From Alphaproteobacteria bacterium (GTDB lineage Bacteria > Pseudomonadota > Alphaproteobacteria > Acetobacterales > Acetobacteraceae), in the NCBI GenBank assembly GCA_017307285.1, contig JAFKFI010000052.1, positions 1-64,000 on the forward strand: DNA of 64,000 nt, in the 5' to 3' direction. The notes beneath the pieces were generated by a model. That model did not search any database. It worked only from the letters and a program-made list of their open reading frames with translations, and was not told where the DNA came from. The translations under genes were made by a program, and so were the position numbers. Shown here one piece after another: positions 29,601 to 38,566 of the stretch. Each line of letters begins with the position of its first letter. Position 1 is the stretch's first letter.

Positions 29601-30998
29601 TCAAAGCGCCAGCATGTACGCGACGAGCTCATCCTTCTCCGGCTGCGTCAGCTTGAGGCCGAGCACCAGGTTGAAGAACTCCACCGTGTCGGCCAGGGTC
29701 AGCAGCCGCCCGTCATGCAAATAGGGGGGCGAGTCCTTGATGCCGCGCAGCGTGAAGGTCTTGATCGGCCCGTCCGGCAAAATGACCATGCCGTTGACCG
29801 TCTGCCCGATCTTGTAGAATCGCTCCAGGCGCAGGTCGTGCATGTTGTTGTCGAGGAAACTTATCTGCGGCATGTGGCAGGTGCTGCATTGGCCCTTGCC
29901 CATGAACACCTTTTCCCCGGCGAGCTCCTGTTGCGTCGCCTTCGCCGGGTCCAGCCGGCCCATTGGATCGAGCTCCGGCGCCGGCGGGAAATCGATGATG
30001 TTCTGCATCTGCGCCATCATCGCGACCTGGTTCGTACGGTCCGGCAGATGCGCTCCCTTGCGGGTGGCGCTGACATTGTCACCGTTAAAATAGGCCGTCC
30101 TTTGCTCGAACTGGCTGAAATCCTCGACGCTGCGCAGCGAGCGTTTCGAGCCGTGGATTTGCTGATTGTACAGCCCGCGCAGGCTCACCGTATCAATCCT
30201 GAAGCGAGCGGCTTGCGGCCTTACGTCCGGTGTCTGGTGGAAGGCCGCGTTGGTGTGGAAATTGGCGTGGCAGTCGAGGCACGTTACGCCGAGGCTTTGG
30301 TCGGCGCTCTTGCGGTCCTCGGTCTGGTTGAACTCCTCCTGTGGGAACGGGGTCAGCAGCAGCCGCAAGCCCTCGATCTGCACCGGCGTCAGCACGCCGA
30401 CCATCAGCGCATAGTAGTTTTTGATGGTGAGCAGCTGCCCGTGGGAGACGTCGCCGAGCTCGGGATGCGTGGTGAGATAGATCGGCGGCGGGAATTCGGG
30501 GGTGAAGCGGTTCGGGATGTCGAAATCGACATCGAAGCGCCGCAAGTTGCGTCCCTCCTGGTGCTGTATCTCGTCGATCTCCTCGTTGGGAAAGACTTGG
30601 CCGCCGGTCGCCTGCTTGACATGCGGCAACGGGAGGAAGCCCGCCGGCAGTAAGCCCCTTTCCCGAATCTCATCGGGGCTCATTTGCGCGAGACTGTCCC
30701 ACGTCACCCCGGCCGGCAGCTTCACGCGCACTCCGCCCTGCACCGGCTTGCGCCCGCCGGACATCATCACGCCAGGGATCGGATGGTCGGAGAGGTCGTA
30801 TCGCTGCTCGAACAGCTGCCGTTGCCGCTGCATCACGCCTGGCTTCGCGGCCTCGTCTTCTGCCTTGACCACATCCAACGGTTGGGTGGGCAACGGTCGG
30901 TAGCTTGCGTCTGGCGGCAGCTGGTCAGCCATCGAGGGCAGGCCGAGCAGGGTGGCGAACACGGCGGAAGCGGCGATGGCTCTGGGGAACATCGGCAT
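29601..30998 (-). CDS. Di-haem cytochrome c peroxidase/MauG-like protein
   Basis: This 465-residue periplasmic protein has a signal peptide ending near SMADQ and two haem c attachment sites, CLDCH (about 239) and CSTCH (about 371). The C-terminal segment with TFTLRGIKDSPPYLHDGRL is characteristic of the bacterial di-haem peroxidase family. The long N-terminal region (about 230 residues before the first haem) is larger than in classical CcpA, so it is nearer to the extended cytochrome-peroxidase-like group. A role in peroxide reduction is inferred from family only. Transcribed away from the PoxB-like gene across 230 bp. Confidence 0.85.
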   Translation of the reverse strand: MPMFPRAIAASAVFATLLGLPSMADQLPPDASYRPLPTQPLDVVKAEDEAAKPGVMQRQRQLFEQRYDLSDHPIPGVMMSGGRKPVQGGVRVKLPAGVTWDSLAQMSPDEIRERGLLPAGFLPLPHVKQATGGQVFPNEEIDEIQHQEGRNLRRFDVDFDIPNRFTPEFPPPIYLTTHPELGDVSHGQLLTIKNYYALMVGVLTPVQIEGLRLLLTPFPQEEFNQTEDRKSADQSLGVTCLDCHANFHTNAAFHQTPDVRPQAARFRIDTVSLRGLYNQQIHGSKRSLRSVEDFSQFEQRTAYFNGDNVSATRKGAHLPDRTNQVAMMAQMQNIIDFPPAPELDPMGRLDPAKATQQELAGEKVFMGKGQCSTCHMPQISFLDNNMHDLRLERFYKIGQTVNGMVILPDGPIKTFTLRGIKDSPPYLHDGRLLTLADTVEFFNLVLGLKLTQPEKDELVAYMLAL

Positions 30999-31228
30999 TT
31001 GTGCTGGCCTCCCGATCCGCGCATTAACAGTCGTTCATTTAGCTCGCCAACCTGCGAGGGTGGCCATCAAAAGCCCGAGACCCGCCGAGCCGGCAGTGGC
31101 GGCTCGGGCGGAACCGTCGCGCGCGGGGCCACGTTGTCGAGTTGCGCCCAGCGTGGAACGTCAGGAAATCCCGACCGCCGGCAGTCTTCGCGCCGGGGCA
31201 TTTTGCTCGCTCACCGGGAAGATATGTC

Positions 31229-33064
31229 ATGGCCGAAACCGTCTCCGACCACATCGTCCAAATTCTGCTGGACTGGGGCGTGGACACGGTATTCGGCCTG
31301 CCGGGCGACGGCATCAACGGCCTGGTGGAGGCCTTCCGCAAAGCGCACGACAAAATCCGCTACGTCCACACGCGCCACGAGGAGACTGCGGCGCTGGCGG
31401 CTTGCGCCTATGCCAAGTTCTCCGGCCGGCTCGGCGTCTGTTTCTCCACCGCCGCTCCTGGGGCGGTGCACATGCTGAATGGCCTCTACGACGCGAAGAT
31501 CGACGGCGCGCCGGTCTTGGCGATCACCGGCATGACCTATCACGATCTCATCGGCACGCATTACCTGCAGGACATCAACCAGGATTATCTCTACCAGGAC
31601 GTTGCGCTCTACAACCAACGCCTGATGGGGCCAGCGCATGTCGAGAACGTGATGAACCTCGCCTGCCGCTCGGCACTTTCCAATCGTGGCGTCGCGCATG
31701 TCGCGCTGCCGATCGACTACCAGGCGATGCCCGCCTCGCAGGAGAAACGTTTCAAGCGCAACGTGCCGGGCCACACCACCGCCGCCTATCAGCCGGCCGC
31801 GCGCACGCCGCAGCGCGAGCTGCTGCAACAGGCCGCGGCGCTGCTCGAAGGCAAATCGAAGATCGCCATCCTGGCCGGCGCCGGGGCGCGCGGCGCGCGC
31901 GGCGAGCTCCGGACGCTCGCCGACCGCCTCGCCGCACCCGTGATCAAGGCCGCACTCGGCAAGGACTGCATGAACGAGGACGAGCCGTTCACCACCGGCG
32001 GTATCGGGGTGATCGGCACGCGCCCGTCGGTGCAGGCGCTGAAGGAGTGCGACGCGCTGGTCATCGTCGGCAGCTGCTTCCCCTATATCGAGTTCCTGCC
32101 CAAGCCGGGGCAAGCCGTGTGTGTGCAGATCGACGACAAGCCCGAGCATATCGGGCTGCGCTATCCCGCCGATGTCGGGCTCGTTGGCGACGCCAAGGCG
32201 ACCTTGGGCGCGTGGCTCGGCCTGTTGCAGCGCAAGGAGGAGCGCGGGTTCCTGGAGACGGCGCAGGCGCACATGAAGGAGTGGTGGGCGCTCGAGGAGG
32301 AGCGCGCGACCGAAGAGGCCTCGCCGATGCGGCCACAGACCGTCTCCTGGCACCTGCCCGACCTGATGGCGCCCGACGCCATCCTGTGTGGCGATTCCGG
32401 CACCGTCACCACCTGGGCGGGACGGATGCGGCTGCGCGCCGAGCAACGCTTCTCGTTCAGCGGCACGATGTGCTCGATGATGGCCGGCGTGCCCTACGCG
32501 ATCGGCGCAGCGCACGCGCATCCCGGCAAGCAGATCGTGGTGTTCACGGGCGACGGCTCGTTCACGATGATGATGGGCGAGTTCGCCTCGCTGGTGCAGC
32601 ACGATCTGCCGGTGAAGGTCGTCGTGATGAAGAACAACACGCTCGGCCTCATCAAGTGGGAGCAGATGCTCTATCTCGGCAATCCCGAATACGGCGTCGA
32701 CCTCCAGCCGGTGGACTTCGTGAAGGTCGCCGAGGCGTGCGGCGGGCGCGGCGTGCGCATCACCGAGACGGCGCGCTGCCGCGAGCAACTGGCCGAGGCG
32801 CTGGCGATGCCCGGCCCGGTGCTGATCGAATGCGTGGTCGATCCGCTGGAGCCGCCCTGGCCGCCAGTCATCACCAACGACGAGGCGAAGAAGCTCGTCA
32901 CCGCGATGGCACGCGGCGAGACCAACCGCACGCCGATCGGCCTCAGCATCGGCCGCCACGCGGTGCAGGAATTCACCTTCGCGGAGAGCCCGTTCGGCAT
33001 CGCCGGCCGCATCGTCGACAAGCTGACCGGCGGCGGCGCGGAGGAAAAGGACGAGAAGAAATAA
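31229..33064 (+). CDS. Thiamine-diphosphate enzyme, pyruvate oxidase/dehydrogenase (quinone)-like
   Basis: The protein has 611 residues in three TPP-enzyme domains. The catalytic Glu lies near 50 in TRHEETAALAA, and the TPP-binding motif VFTGDGSFTMMMGEF (about 438-452) is followed by MKNNTLGLIKWEQ. The pattern is closest to PoxB (572 residues, pyruvate to acetate + CO2 with quinone reduction) rather than acetolactate synthase, though the latter family is related. The C-terminal region ends in a charged EEKDEKK tail. The ATG at 31229 is chosen over upstream in-frame starts because the family begins MAETVSDHIVQ-like and a GGGAAG site precedes it. Confidence 0.85.
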   Translation: MAETVSDHIVQILLDWGVDTVFGLPGDGINGLVEAFRKAHDKIRYVHTRHEETAALAACAYAKFSGRLGVCFSTAAPGAVHMLNGLYDAKIDGAPVLAITGMTYHDLIGTHYLQDINQDYLYQDVALYNQRLMGPAHVENVMNLACRSALSNRGVAHVALPIDYQAMPASQEKRFKRNVPGHTTAAYQPAARTPQRELLQQAAALLEGKSKIAILAGAGARGARGELRTLADRLAAPVIKAALGKDCMNEDEPFTTGGIGVIGTRPSVQALKECDALVIVGSCFPYIEFLPKPGQAVCVQIDDKPEHIGLRYPADVGLVGDAKATLGAWLGLLQRKEERGFLETAQAHMKEWWALEEERATEEASPMRPQTVSWHLPDLMAPDAILCGDSGTVTTWAGRMRLRAEQRFSFSGTMCSMMAGVPYAIGAAHAHPGKQIVVFTGDGSFTMMMGEFASLVQHDLPVKVVVMKNNTLGLIKWEQMLYLGNPEYGVDLQPVDFVKVAEACGGRGVRITETARCREQLAEALAMPGPVLIECVVDPLEPPWPPVITNDEAKKLVTAMARGETNRTPIGLSIGRHAVQEFTFAESPFGIAGRIVDKLTGGGAEEKDEKK

Positions 33065-33101
33065 TACCAAGTGTCGCTTGTAATGACCAATCCGCCCGCT
33101 C

Positions 33102-33188
33102 CGTCATGCTCGGCGAAGGCCGAGCATCCATGACTTCGTATGCCCCGGCGAGAAAGTCGTGGATGGCCGGCCTTCGCCGACCATGACG
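33102..33188. repeat. Two-armed dispersed palindromic repeat (BIME-like)
   Basis: This 87-bp element consists of two REP-like palindromes in opposite orientation, CGTCATGCTCGG-CGAAGG-CCGAGCATCCATGAC on the left and GTCGTGGATGGCCGGC...GACCATGACG on the right, joined by a short linker. The element at 50358-50440 has the same organisation, and half of it occurs at 161-193. It occupies most of the gap between the PoxB-like gene and the FAD/Fe-S oxidoreductase and may act as a transcription attenuator. Confidence 0.8.
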
Positions 33189-33231
33189 AGGAAGGGTCAG
33201 AGTCACGGGCCGCGGTACAAGGAGAAACGCG

Positions 33232-36200
33232 ATGGCGACGCTCGAGCAGGTGGTCTCGCACATCCCGAACCACCAGGCCCCGCGCGTCACGCGGGTCGAG
33301 ATTGACCGAAGGCGGGACGCCGCGCGCGCCATCGCCGCCGACCTCGCCCGCCGCCTCCGGGGCGAGCTGCGCTTTGACGACGGCAGCCGCGCGCTCTACG
33401 CGCACGATCTATCCATCCACCGGCAGGTGCCGATCGGCGTCGTGATCCCGCGCGACGAGGAGGATGTGATCGCGACCGTCGAGGCGTGCCGGCGGCACAA
33501 CGCGCCGATCCTCGGGCGCGGCTGCGGCACCAGCCTGTCGGGTCAGACCTGCAACGTCGCCGTGGTGATCGATTTTTCCAAATACATGAACCGGCTGCTG
33601 TGGCTTGATCCGGCGATGCGGCTCGCGCATGTGCAGCCCGGCCTCATCAACGACCAGCTGCGTGACGCGGCACGACAGCACGGGCTGACCTTCGCGCCCG
33701 ATCCCGCGACGCACAAATATTGCACGCTCGGCGGAAATATCGGCAACAACTCCTGCGGCGCGCACACCGTCATGGGCGGCAAGACGGTGGACAACGTGAT
33801 GGCGCTCGATGTCCTCACGTATGACGGGCTGCGCATGACCGTCGGCGCCACCTCCGACGAGGAGATCGAGCGGATCGTGCAACAAGGTGGCCGGCGCGGC
33901 GACATCTACCGACGTTTGCGCGAGCTCGGCGTGCGCTACGAGGCGGAAATCCGCAAGCGCTATCCCGACATTCCGCGCCGCGTCTCCGGCTATAATCTCG
34001 ACGAGCTGATACCGGGGCGCGGCTTCAACGTCGCGCGGTCGCTGGTCGGGTCCGAGAGCACCTGCGCGTTGACCTTGGCGGCAACCTTGCGGCTGATTCC
34101 CTATCCCGCGCACCGCGCCCTGCTGTTGCTGAGCTATGGCAGCGCGCCGGAAGCGGCGGACGACGTGCCGGCGATCCGCGAGCAGGGACCAACCGCGCTC
34201 GAAGGTTTCCATCGTCACCTGATCCAGAACATGACCCGCAAGGGCAAGGCGATCCCCGGCGTCGAGCAGCTGCCCGAGGGCGATATGTGGCTGCTCGTCG
34301 AGTTCGGCGGCGACTCGCAAGAGGAGGCGAACGGCAAGGCGGAGGCGATCTACGAGAAGCTAAAACGAGGTCGCACCGGCGCGCTCGGGATGCGCGTGAT
34401 CGAGAAGGAAGCAGACCAGCAGGCGATCTGGCACATTCGCGAATCGGGCGTCGGCGCGAGCCGCATCCCCGAGGAAGAGGAAGCCTGGCCGAGCTGGGAG
34501 GACAGCGCCGTCCCGCCGGAGCGCCTCGGCGATTATCTGCGCGCGTTCGACAAGCTGGCCAAGCGCTACGGCTACAAATACTCGATGTTCGGCCATTACG
34601 GCGACGGCTGCATCCACAGCCGCATCACCTTCGGCCTGCGCTCGCAGGAGGGCGTCGAGAAGTTCCGCGCCTATATGGAGGAGGCGGCCGATCTCTGCCT
34701 CAGCTATGGCGGCTCGCTCTCCGGCGAGCACGGCGACGGGCAGGCCAAGGGCGAGCTGCTGCCGCGCATGTTCGGCGCCGACCTCATCCAGGCATTCCGC
34801 GAGTTTAAGTCGATCTGGGACCCGCAATGGCGGATGAACCCCGGCAAGCTGATCGACGCCTATCCGCTCGACAGCAACATCCGCGTCGGCCCCGACTACA
34901 ACCCGCACCACGTCGAGACGCATTTCAAGTTCCCCGACGACAAGGGCGTCTTCGCGCACGCCGCTGAGCGCTGCTTCGGCGTCGGCAAATGCCGCACGCC
35001 CGGCGGGCAGACGATGTGCCCGAGCTTCCAGGCGACGCGCGAGGAGATGCACTCGACGCGCGGGCGCGCGCATCTCTTGTTCGAGATGATGCGCGGCGAC
35101 GTCATCAAGGATGGCTGGCGCAGCGAGGCGGTCGCCGAGGCGCTCGACCTTTGCCTGCAATGCAAGGGCTGCAAGCACGATTGCCCGGTCTCCGTCGACA
35201 TGGCGACATACAAGGCGGAGTTCCTGTCGCACCACTACAAGGGCCGGCTGCGGCCGCGCTCCGCCTATTCGATGGGGCTGATCTTCTGGTGGTCGCCGCT
35301 GGCGATGATGGCGCCCGGCGTGGTCAACACCGTGCTGCGCGCGCCCGGCCTCGGCCCCGCGCTGCGCCGCATGGCCGGCTTCGCCACCGAGCGCGACGTG
35401 CCGACCTTCGCACCCGAGACGTTTCAAAGCTGGTTCCGCCGCCGCGAGCGCACCGAGCAGCCGAACCCCGGCGGCAAGCCGGTGATCCTGTGGCCCGACA
35501 CCTTCAACAACCACTTCCTCCCCGGCACCGCGAAGGCCGCCGTGGAGGTGCTGGAAGCCGCCGGCTATCGCGTCATCGTGCCGCGCCAGCGCCTGTGCTG
35601 TGGCCGGCCGCTCTACGATTACGGAATGCTCGACCTCGCCAAGCGCAAATTGCACCAGACCATCGACGCGCTACGTCCCGCAATCCGCGCCGGCATCCCC
35701 GTTGTCGGGCTGGAGCCGAGCTGCGTCTCGGTGTTCCGCGACGAGATGCCCAATCTGCTTACCGATAACGAGGACGCGCAGCGCCTCGCGTTGCAGACCA
35801 AGACGCTGAGCGAGCTGCTGATGGCGACCCCCGGCTGGACGCCGCCGCCGCTCGAGCGCAAGGCGCTGGTCCACGTGCATTGCCACCACAAATCGGTGCT
35901 CGATGACGAAGCCGAGCACGACATGCTTCATAAGATGGGGCTCGACTACAAGCCGATGTCCGACGGCTGCTGCGGGCAGGCCGGATCGTTCGGTTACGAA
36001 GCCAACCACTACGAAGTGTCGATGCGCGTCGGCGAGGACGCGCTACTCCCGGCGGTGCGCAACGCCGCATCCGATACGCTGCTGATCGCCGACGGCTTCA
36101 GCTGTCGCGAGCAAATCCGGCACGGCGCCGATCGCTGGGCCATGCACCCGGCCGAGGTGCTGGCGCTCGCCCAGCGCAGCGCCGCCCTGCCGCCGGACCC

Positions 36201-36312
36201 CGAGCGCCGCTACCTAGAGCCCGCCGCCAAGCCCGATCCCGCGCGCCTCGCCATCGCCGCTGGCGTCCTTGCGGCAGTCTGGCTCGGCGCGCGAGCGGCG
36301 CGGCGCTGGTGA
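33232..36312 (+). CDS. Fused FAD/Fe-S 2-hydroxyacid dehydrogenase (GlcD-GlcF/Dld-type)
   Basis: The protein has 1,026 residues. Residues 1 to about 540 form a GlcD-like FAD dehydrogenase (GRGCGTSLSGQT at about 97, GGNIGNNSCGAHTVMGGKT, ending in the MNPGKLIDAY signature). The rest is a GlcF/LldE-like part with two 4Fe-4S cysteine clusters (CFGVGKC... at about 581 and CLQCKGCKHDCP at 641-652) and two CCG domains (LCCGRPLYDYG and GCCGQAGSFGYE at about 911). This layout is known from D-lactate/glycolate dehydrogenases that deliver electrons to the respiratory chain. The last 25 residues form a hydrophobic segment with an Arg-rich end that could be a membrane tail anchor. Confidence 0.92.
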   Translation: MATLEQVVSHIPNHQAPRVTRVEIDRRRDAARAIAADLARRLRGELRFDDGSRALYAHDLSIHRQVPIGVVIPRDEEDVIATVEACRRHNAPILGRGCGTSLSGQTCNVAVVIDFSKYMNRLLWLDPAMRLAHVQPGLINDQLRDAARQHGLTFAPDPATHKYCTLGGNIGNNSCGAHTVMGGKTVDNVMALDVLTYDGLRMTVGATSDEEIERIVQQGGRRGDIYRRLRELGVRYEAEIRKRYPDIPRRVSGYNLDELIPGRGFNVARSLVGSESTCALTLAATLRLIPYPAHRALLLLSYGSAPEAADDVPAIREQGPTALEGFHRHLIQNMTRKGKAIPGVEQLPEGDMWLLVEFGGDSQEEANGKAEAIYEKLKRGRTGALGMRVIEKEADQQAIWHIRESGVGASRIPEEEEAWPSWEDSAVPPERLGDYLRAFDKLAKRYGYKYSMFGHYGDGCIHSRITFGLRSQEGVEKFRAYMEEAADLCLSYGGSLSGEHGDGQAKGELLPRMFGADLIQAFREFKSIWDPQWRMNPGKLIDAYPLDSNIRVGPDYNPHHVETHFKFPDDKGVFAHAAERCFGVGKCRTPGGQTMCPSFQATREEMHSTRGRAHLLFEMMRGDVIKDGWRSEAVAEALDLCLQCKGCKHDCPVSVDMATYKAEFLSHHYKGRLRPRSAYSMGLIFWWSPLAMMAPGVVNTVLRAPGLGPALRRMAGFATERDVPTFAPETFQSWFRRRERTEQPNPGGKPVILWPDTFNNHFLPGTAKAAVEVLEAAGYRVIVPRQRLCCGRPLYDYGMLDLAKRKLHQTIDALRPAIRAGIPVVGLEPSCVSVFRDEMPNLLTDNEDAQRLALQTKTLSELLMATPGWTPPPLERKALVHVHCHHKSVLDDEAEHDMLHKMGLDYKPMSDGCCGQAGSFGYEANHYEVSMRVGEDALLPAVRNAASDTLLIADGFSCREQIRHGADRWAMHPAEVLALAQRSAALPPDPERRYLEPAAKPDPARLAIAAGVLAAVWLGARAARRW

Positions 36313-36316
36313 ACCG

Positions 36317-36646
36317 CTAGGCTCGCGCCCGGTGGGTTTCGATGTCGCGCGCGCCGCGCTCGCGCATCAGCGCCTCGGTGGCCTCCGCCTTCGCCTCGGG
36401 GACGGTGACGGCCAGGGCGGTGCCGCCCGCGTGGCCGCGCCAGATCGACTTGTCGCGCACCGGGCTTTCTTCGCCGAGCAGCCAGTCCCAGATATCGCCA
36501 GCGCTCTGCTCGGAGGGGTGGTGCGCCGGTTCGCCGGTCTGCCGGCGGATCGCGGCAGCGGGCACGCCCGATCGTTCCAACGCGCCGGCCGCCTCAATCG
36601 CGGCGGCCTCACTGTCGAATCTCGCGACCACGACCTTCTCGAGCAT
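36317..36646 (-). CDS. Small hypothetical protein, ferredoxin-like fold suspected
   Basis: This 109-residue soluble protein has the start pattern VVVARFDSEAAAIEAAGALERSGVPAAAI, with alternating beta-alpha-beta character. It is reminiscent of the N-terminal part of general-stress YflT-like proteins, but no diagnostic motif allows a firm name. It converges with the FAD/Fe-S gene (4-bp gap) and lies 60 bp downstream of the cytochrome c genes in the same orientation. Confidence 0.6.
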   Translation of the reverse strand: MLEKVVVARFDSEAAAIEAAGALERSGVPAAAIRRQTGEPAHHPSEQSAGDIWDWLLGEESPVRDKSIWRGHAGGTALAVTVPEAKAEATEALMRERGARDIETHRARA

Positions 36647-36706
36647 CGCACCCTCTCCTGGATCATCGGCAATAGGCCTGAGCGCCGGCTGACCGCGCGA
36701 GTTGCC

Positions 36707-37360
36707 TTATTGGATGCGGGCCGGCGGGTAGACATGGGCGAAATAGGCCGCGAGCGCCGAGACATCGGAGGTGTCGAGCTGGCCGGCGATGCGGCGCATC
36801 ACGTCCAGCGGATCGTTGCGGCGCGACCCATTGCGAAAGGCGGCGAGCTGGCCGGCGAGATAGTCCTTCGATTGCCCCGCGAGATAGGGGAAGCTCGGCG
36901 GCATGCCTCGTCCGGCCTGGCCGTGGCAGTTGGCGCAGGGCGGGATGCCTCGCTCCTCCGAGCCTGACGCCGCAAGCGTGCCGCCCTGCTGGAGCTGCGC
37001 GCCATCCGCATCGGCCGGCGGGCTGTAGTGTGCCCTCGCTGCGGCGTAGAACCCGGCCACGTCCTCCATTTCGCGCGGCGTGAGCCGCCGGGCGATCGGT
37101 CCCATCACCGCGCTCTCCCGCTCGCCCGAGCGGAAATCCAGCAGCTGCTTGTAGAGGTAGAACGCCGCCTGGCCGGCGAGGCGGGGGTAGATCGGCATGA
37201 CACCCGCGCCGTCCGCGCCGTGGCAGGCGGCGCAGGCCTGCTGGTCGCCCGCGCCGCCGCCCAGCGCCACGGCCCGGCCTTGCGCGAGGTCCGGCGCGCG
37301 TGCGTTCGCGACGCTTGCCGCGCCGAGCGCGAGACCGAGGAGCAGCGCCGCCCGCCTCAC
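36707..37360 (-). CDS. Di-haem cytochrome c4-type protein (second of pair)
   Basis: The 217-residue periplasmic protein has a signal peptide ending near ANA and two CxxCH haem sites, CAACHG (about 43) and CANCHG (about 143). Each is followed by a GxxPxFPxLAGQ segment and a distal Met (for example AVMGPIARRL), the duplicated cytochrome c4 layout. It starts with GTG at 37360 overlapping the stop of the upstream paralogue (37357-37359). c4 proteins carry electrons to terminal oxidases, consistent with the adjacent caa3 cluster. Confidence 0.9.
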   Translation of the reverse strand: MRRAALLLGLALGAASVANARAPDLAQGRAVALGGGAGDQQACAACHGADGAGVMPIYPRLAGQAAFYLYKQLLDFRSGERESAVMGPIARRLTPREMEDVAGFYAAARAHYSPPADADGAQLQQGGTLAASGSEERGIPPCANCHGQAGRGMPPSFPYLAGQSKDYLAGQLAAFRNGSRRNDPLDVMRRIAGQLDTSDVSALAAYFAHVYPPARIQ

Positions 37361-38076
37361 CGCGTGCTCTGATAGGTCGCGAGCGGCGCGCCGGCGTATG
37401 GGCTCGCGGGGCCGGTGCTCGATGCACCGATGCGGGACAGGTCGGGCGGGCGCACGGCGGCGAGGTATTCGCTCACCGCCCGCATGTCCTCCTCGGTCAT
37501 GCGCGCGGCGATGTCGTTCATCACGTTGAGCGGGCTGTTCTGCCGCCGATTGAGGCGGAATTGATCGAGCTGGTATTCGAGATAGGGCGCGTATTGCCCG
37601 GCGAGATAGGGAAAGCTCGGCTGCATCCCCGACGCGGCCGGGCCGTGGCAGGCGATGCAGGCGGGGACGTTGCGTTCGGGGATCCCCGCCGCCGAGATCA
37701 TCCCGCCGCGCTGCGCCAGCTTGGCATCGAGGATCGGCAGGGGGAAGAACGGACCCTGCACCGCAGAGTAATACGCGGCCACATCCTGCATCTCCCGATC
37801 GCTCAGCGCGGATGCGATCGGCGACATCACCGGGCTCGGCCGCGTGCCGGCGGCGAAGTCCTTGAGCTGCTTGTAGAGATAGAAGCCGAGTTGGCCGGTG
37901 AGGCGGGGAAACGCGCCGCTGCCGTCGCCGATGCCCTTGTCGCCGTGGCAGGAGCGGCAGGCCGGCACGCCGTTGCGGCCCTGGTCCGCAAGCGCCGCGC
38001 CCTTCATCCGGTCGCCTTGCTCGGCGTAAGCCGGGCTCACGGCGAGCAAGTAAAGGAGGGCGAAAGCAAGGCGCAC
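37357..38076 (-). CDS. Di-haem cytochrome c4-type protein (first of pair)
   Basis: This 239-residue paralogue of the next gene downstream has a signal peptide ending SPAYA and haem sites CRSCHG and CIACHG. Each half carries the FPRLTGQLGFYLYKQLKDF or FPYLAGQYAPYLEYQLDQF segment typical of c4 cytochromes. The clear similarity to the 217-residue neighbour suggests a local gene duplication. It lies 7 bp downstream of the membrane-anchored cytochrome gene, forming a three-gene cytochrome operon divergent from coxB. Confidence 0.9.
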   Translation of the reverse strand: MRLAFALLYLLAVSPAYAEQGDRMKGAALADQGRNGVPACRSCHGDKGIGDGSGAFPRLTGQLGFYLYKQLKDFAAGTRPSPVMSPIASALSDREMQDVAAYYSAVQGPFFPLPILDAKLAQRGGMISAAGIPERNVPACIACHGPAASGMQPSFPYLAGQYAPYLEYQLDQFRLNRRQNSPLNVMNDIAARMTEEDMRAVSEYLAAVRPPDLSRIGASSTGPASPYAGAPLATYQSTR

Positions 38077-38083
38077 CGGGGGC

Positions 38084-38488
38084 TCAGGTCAAACTGAGGA
38101 GATAGGCGGCGATGTCGCGGCTCTCGGTCTCGCTCGCCCCCAGGTTCGGCATCCCGCTGCGCGGCAGCACGCCCTGCGGCCAGCGTATCCACAGGATCAG
38201 ATTCGCCGCCGTGTTGGGCATCACGCCGGCGATGTAGGTCCGCTCGGCCCAGCGGGTGAGCGGTGGTCCCACGCGGCCCTTCGCGTCGGGGAGGCCTGGG
38301 ATCGTGTGGCAGGTGCCGCATCCGAGGCGACGGATCGCGGCGGGACCGGCTTCGATATGCCCGCCGGTCCGCTGCTCGATCTCGGCCATCTCTTTCCCCC
38401 ACGCGATCTGGTGCTGTGCGATCAGCGTGCCGCCGATCCCGACGGCAACGAGCACACCCGCCGCCGCGAACAGCGACCGCGGCCGCAT
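38084..38488 (-). CDS. Membrane-anchored mono-haem cytochrome c
   Basis: This 134-residue protein has an N-terminal transmembrane anchor (about residues 8-27) and a single haem site, CGTCHTIPG. The downstream segment GRVGPPLTRWAERTYIAGVMPN and the candidate axial Met in SGMPNLG match small class I cytochromes found with cytochrome oxidases. The ATG at 38488 is preferred to an in-frame start at 38518 because AGGA lies 6 bp upstream and the anchor then starts normally. It heads the three-gene cytochrome operon and would donate electrons to the oxidase encoded divergently. Confidence 0.85.
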   Translation of the reverse strand: MRPRSLFAAAGVLVAVGIGGTLIAQHQIAWGKEMAEIEQRTGGHIEAGPAAIRRLGCGTCHTIPGLPDAKGRVGPPLTRWAERTYIAGVMPNTAANLILWIRWPQGVLPRSGMPNLGASETESRDIAAYLLSLT

Positions 38489-38566
38489 CACGGTTCCTGA
38501 TCCCCCATGCGACAGCAAACCTCACCAGCGCTCGCGCGGGGAAGCAACGCGGCACGGCCGTAAGCG

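Noticed and set aside
31211-33070. 619-codon ORF antisense to the PoxB-like gene
   Set aside because: It is a shadow with Arg/Ala/His-rich low complexity and no domain, while the opposite strand has a complete TPP enzyme.
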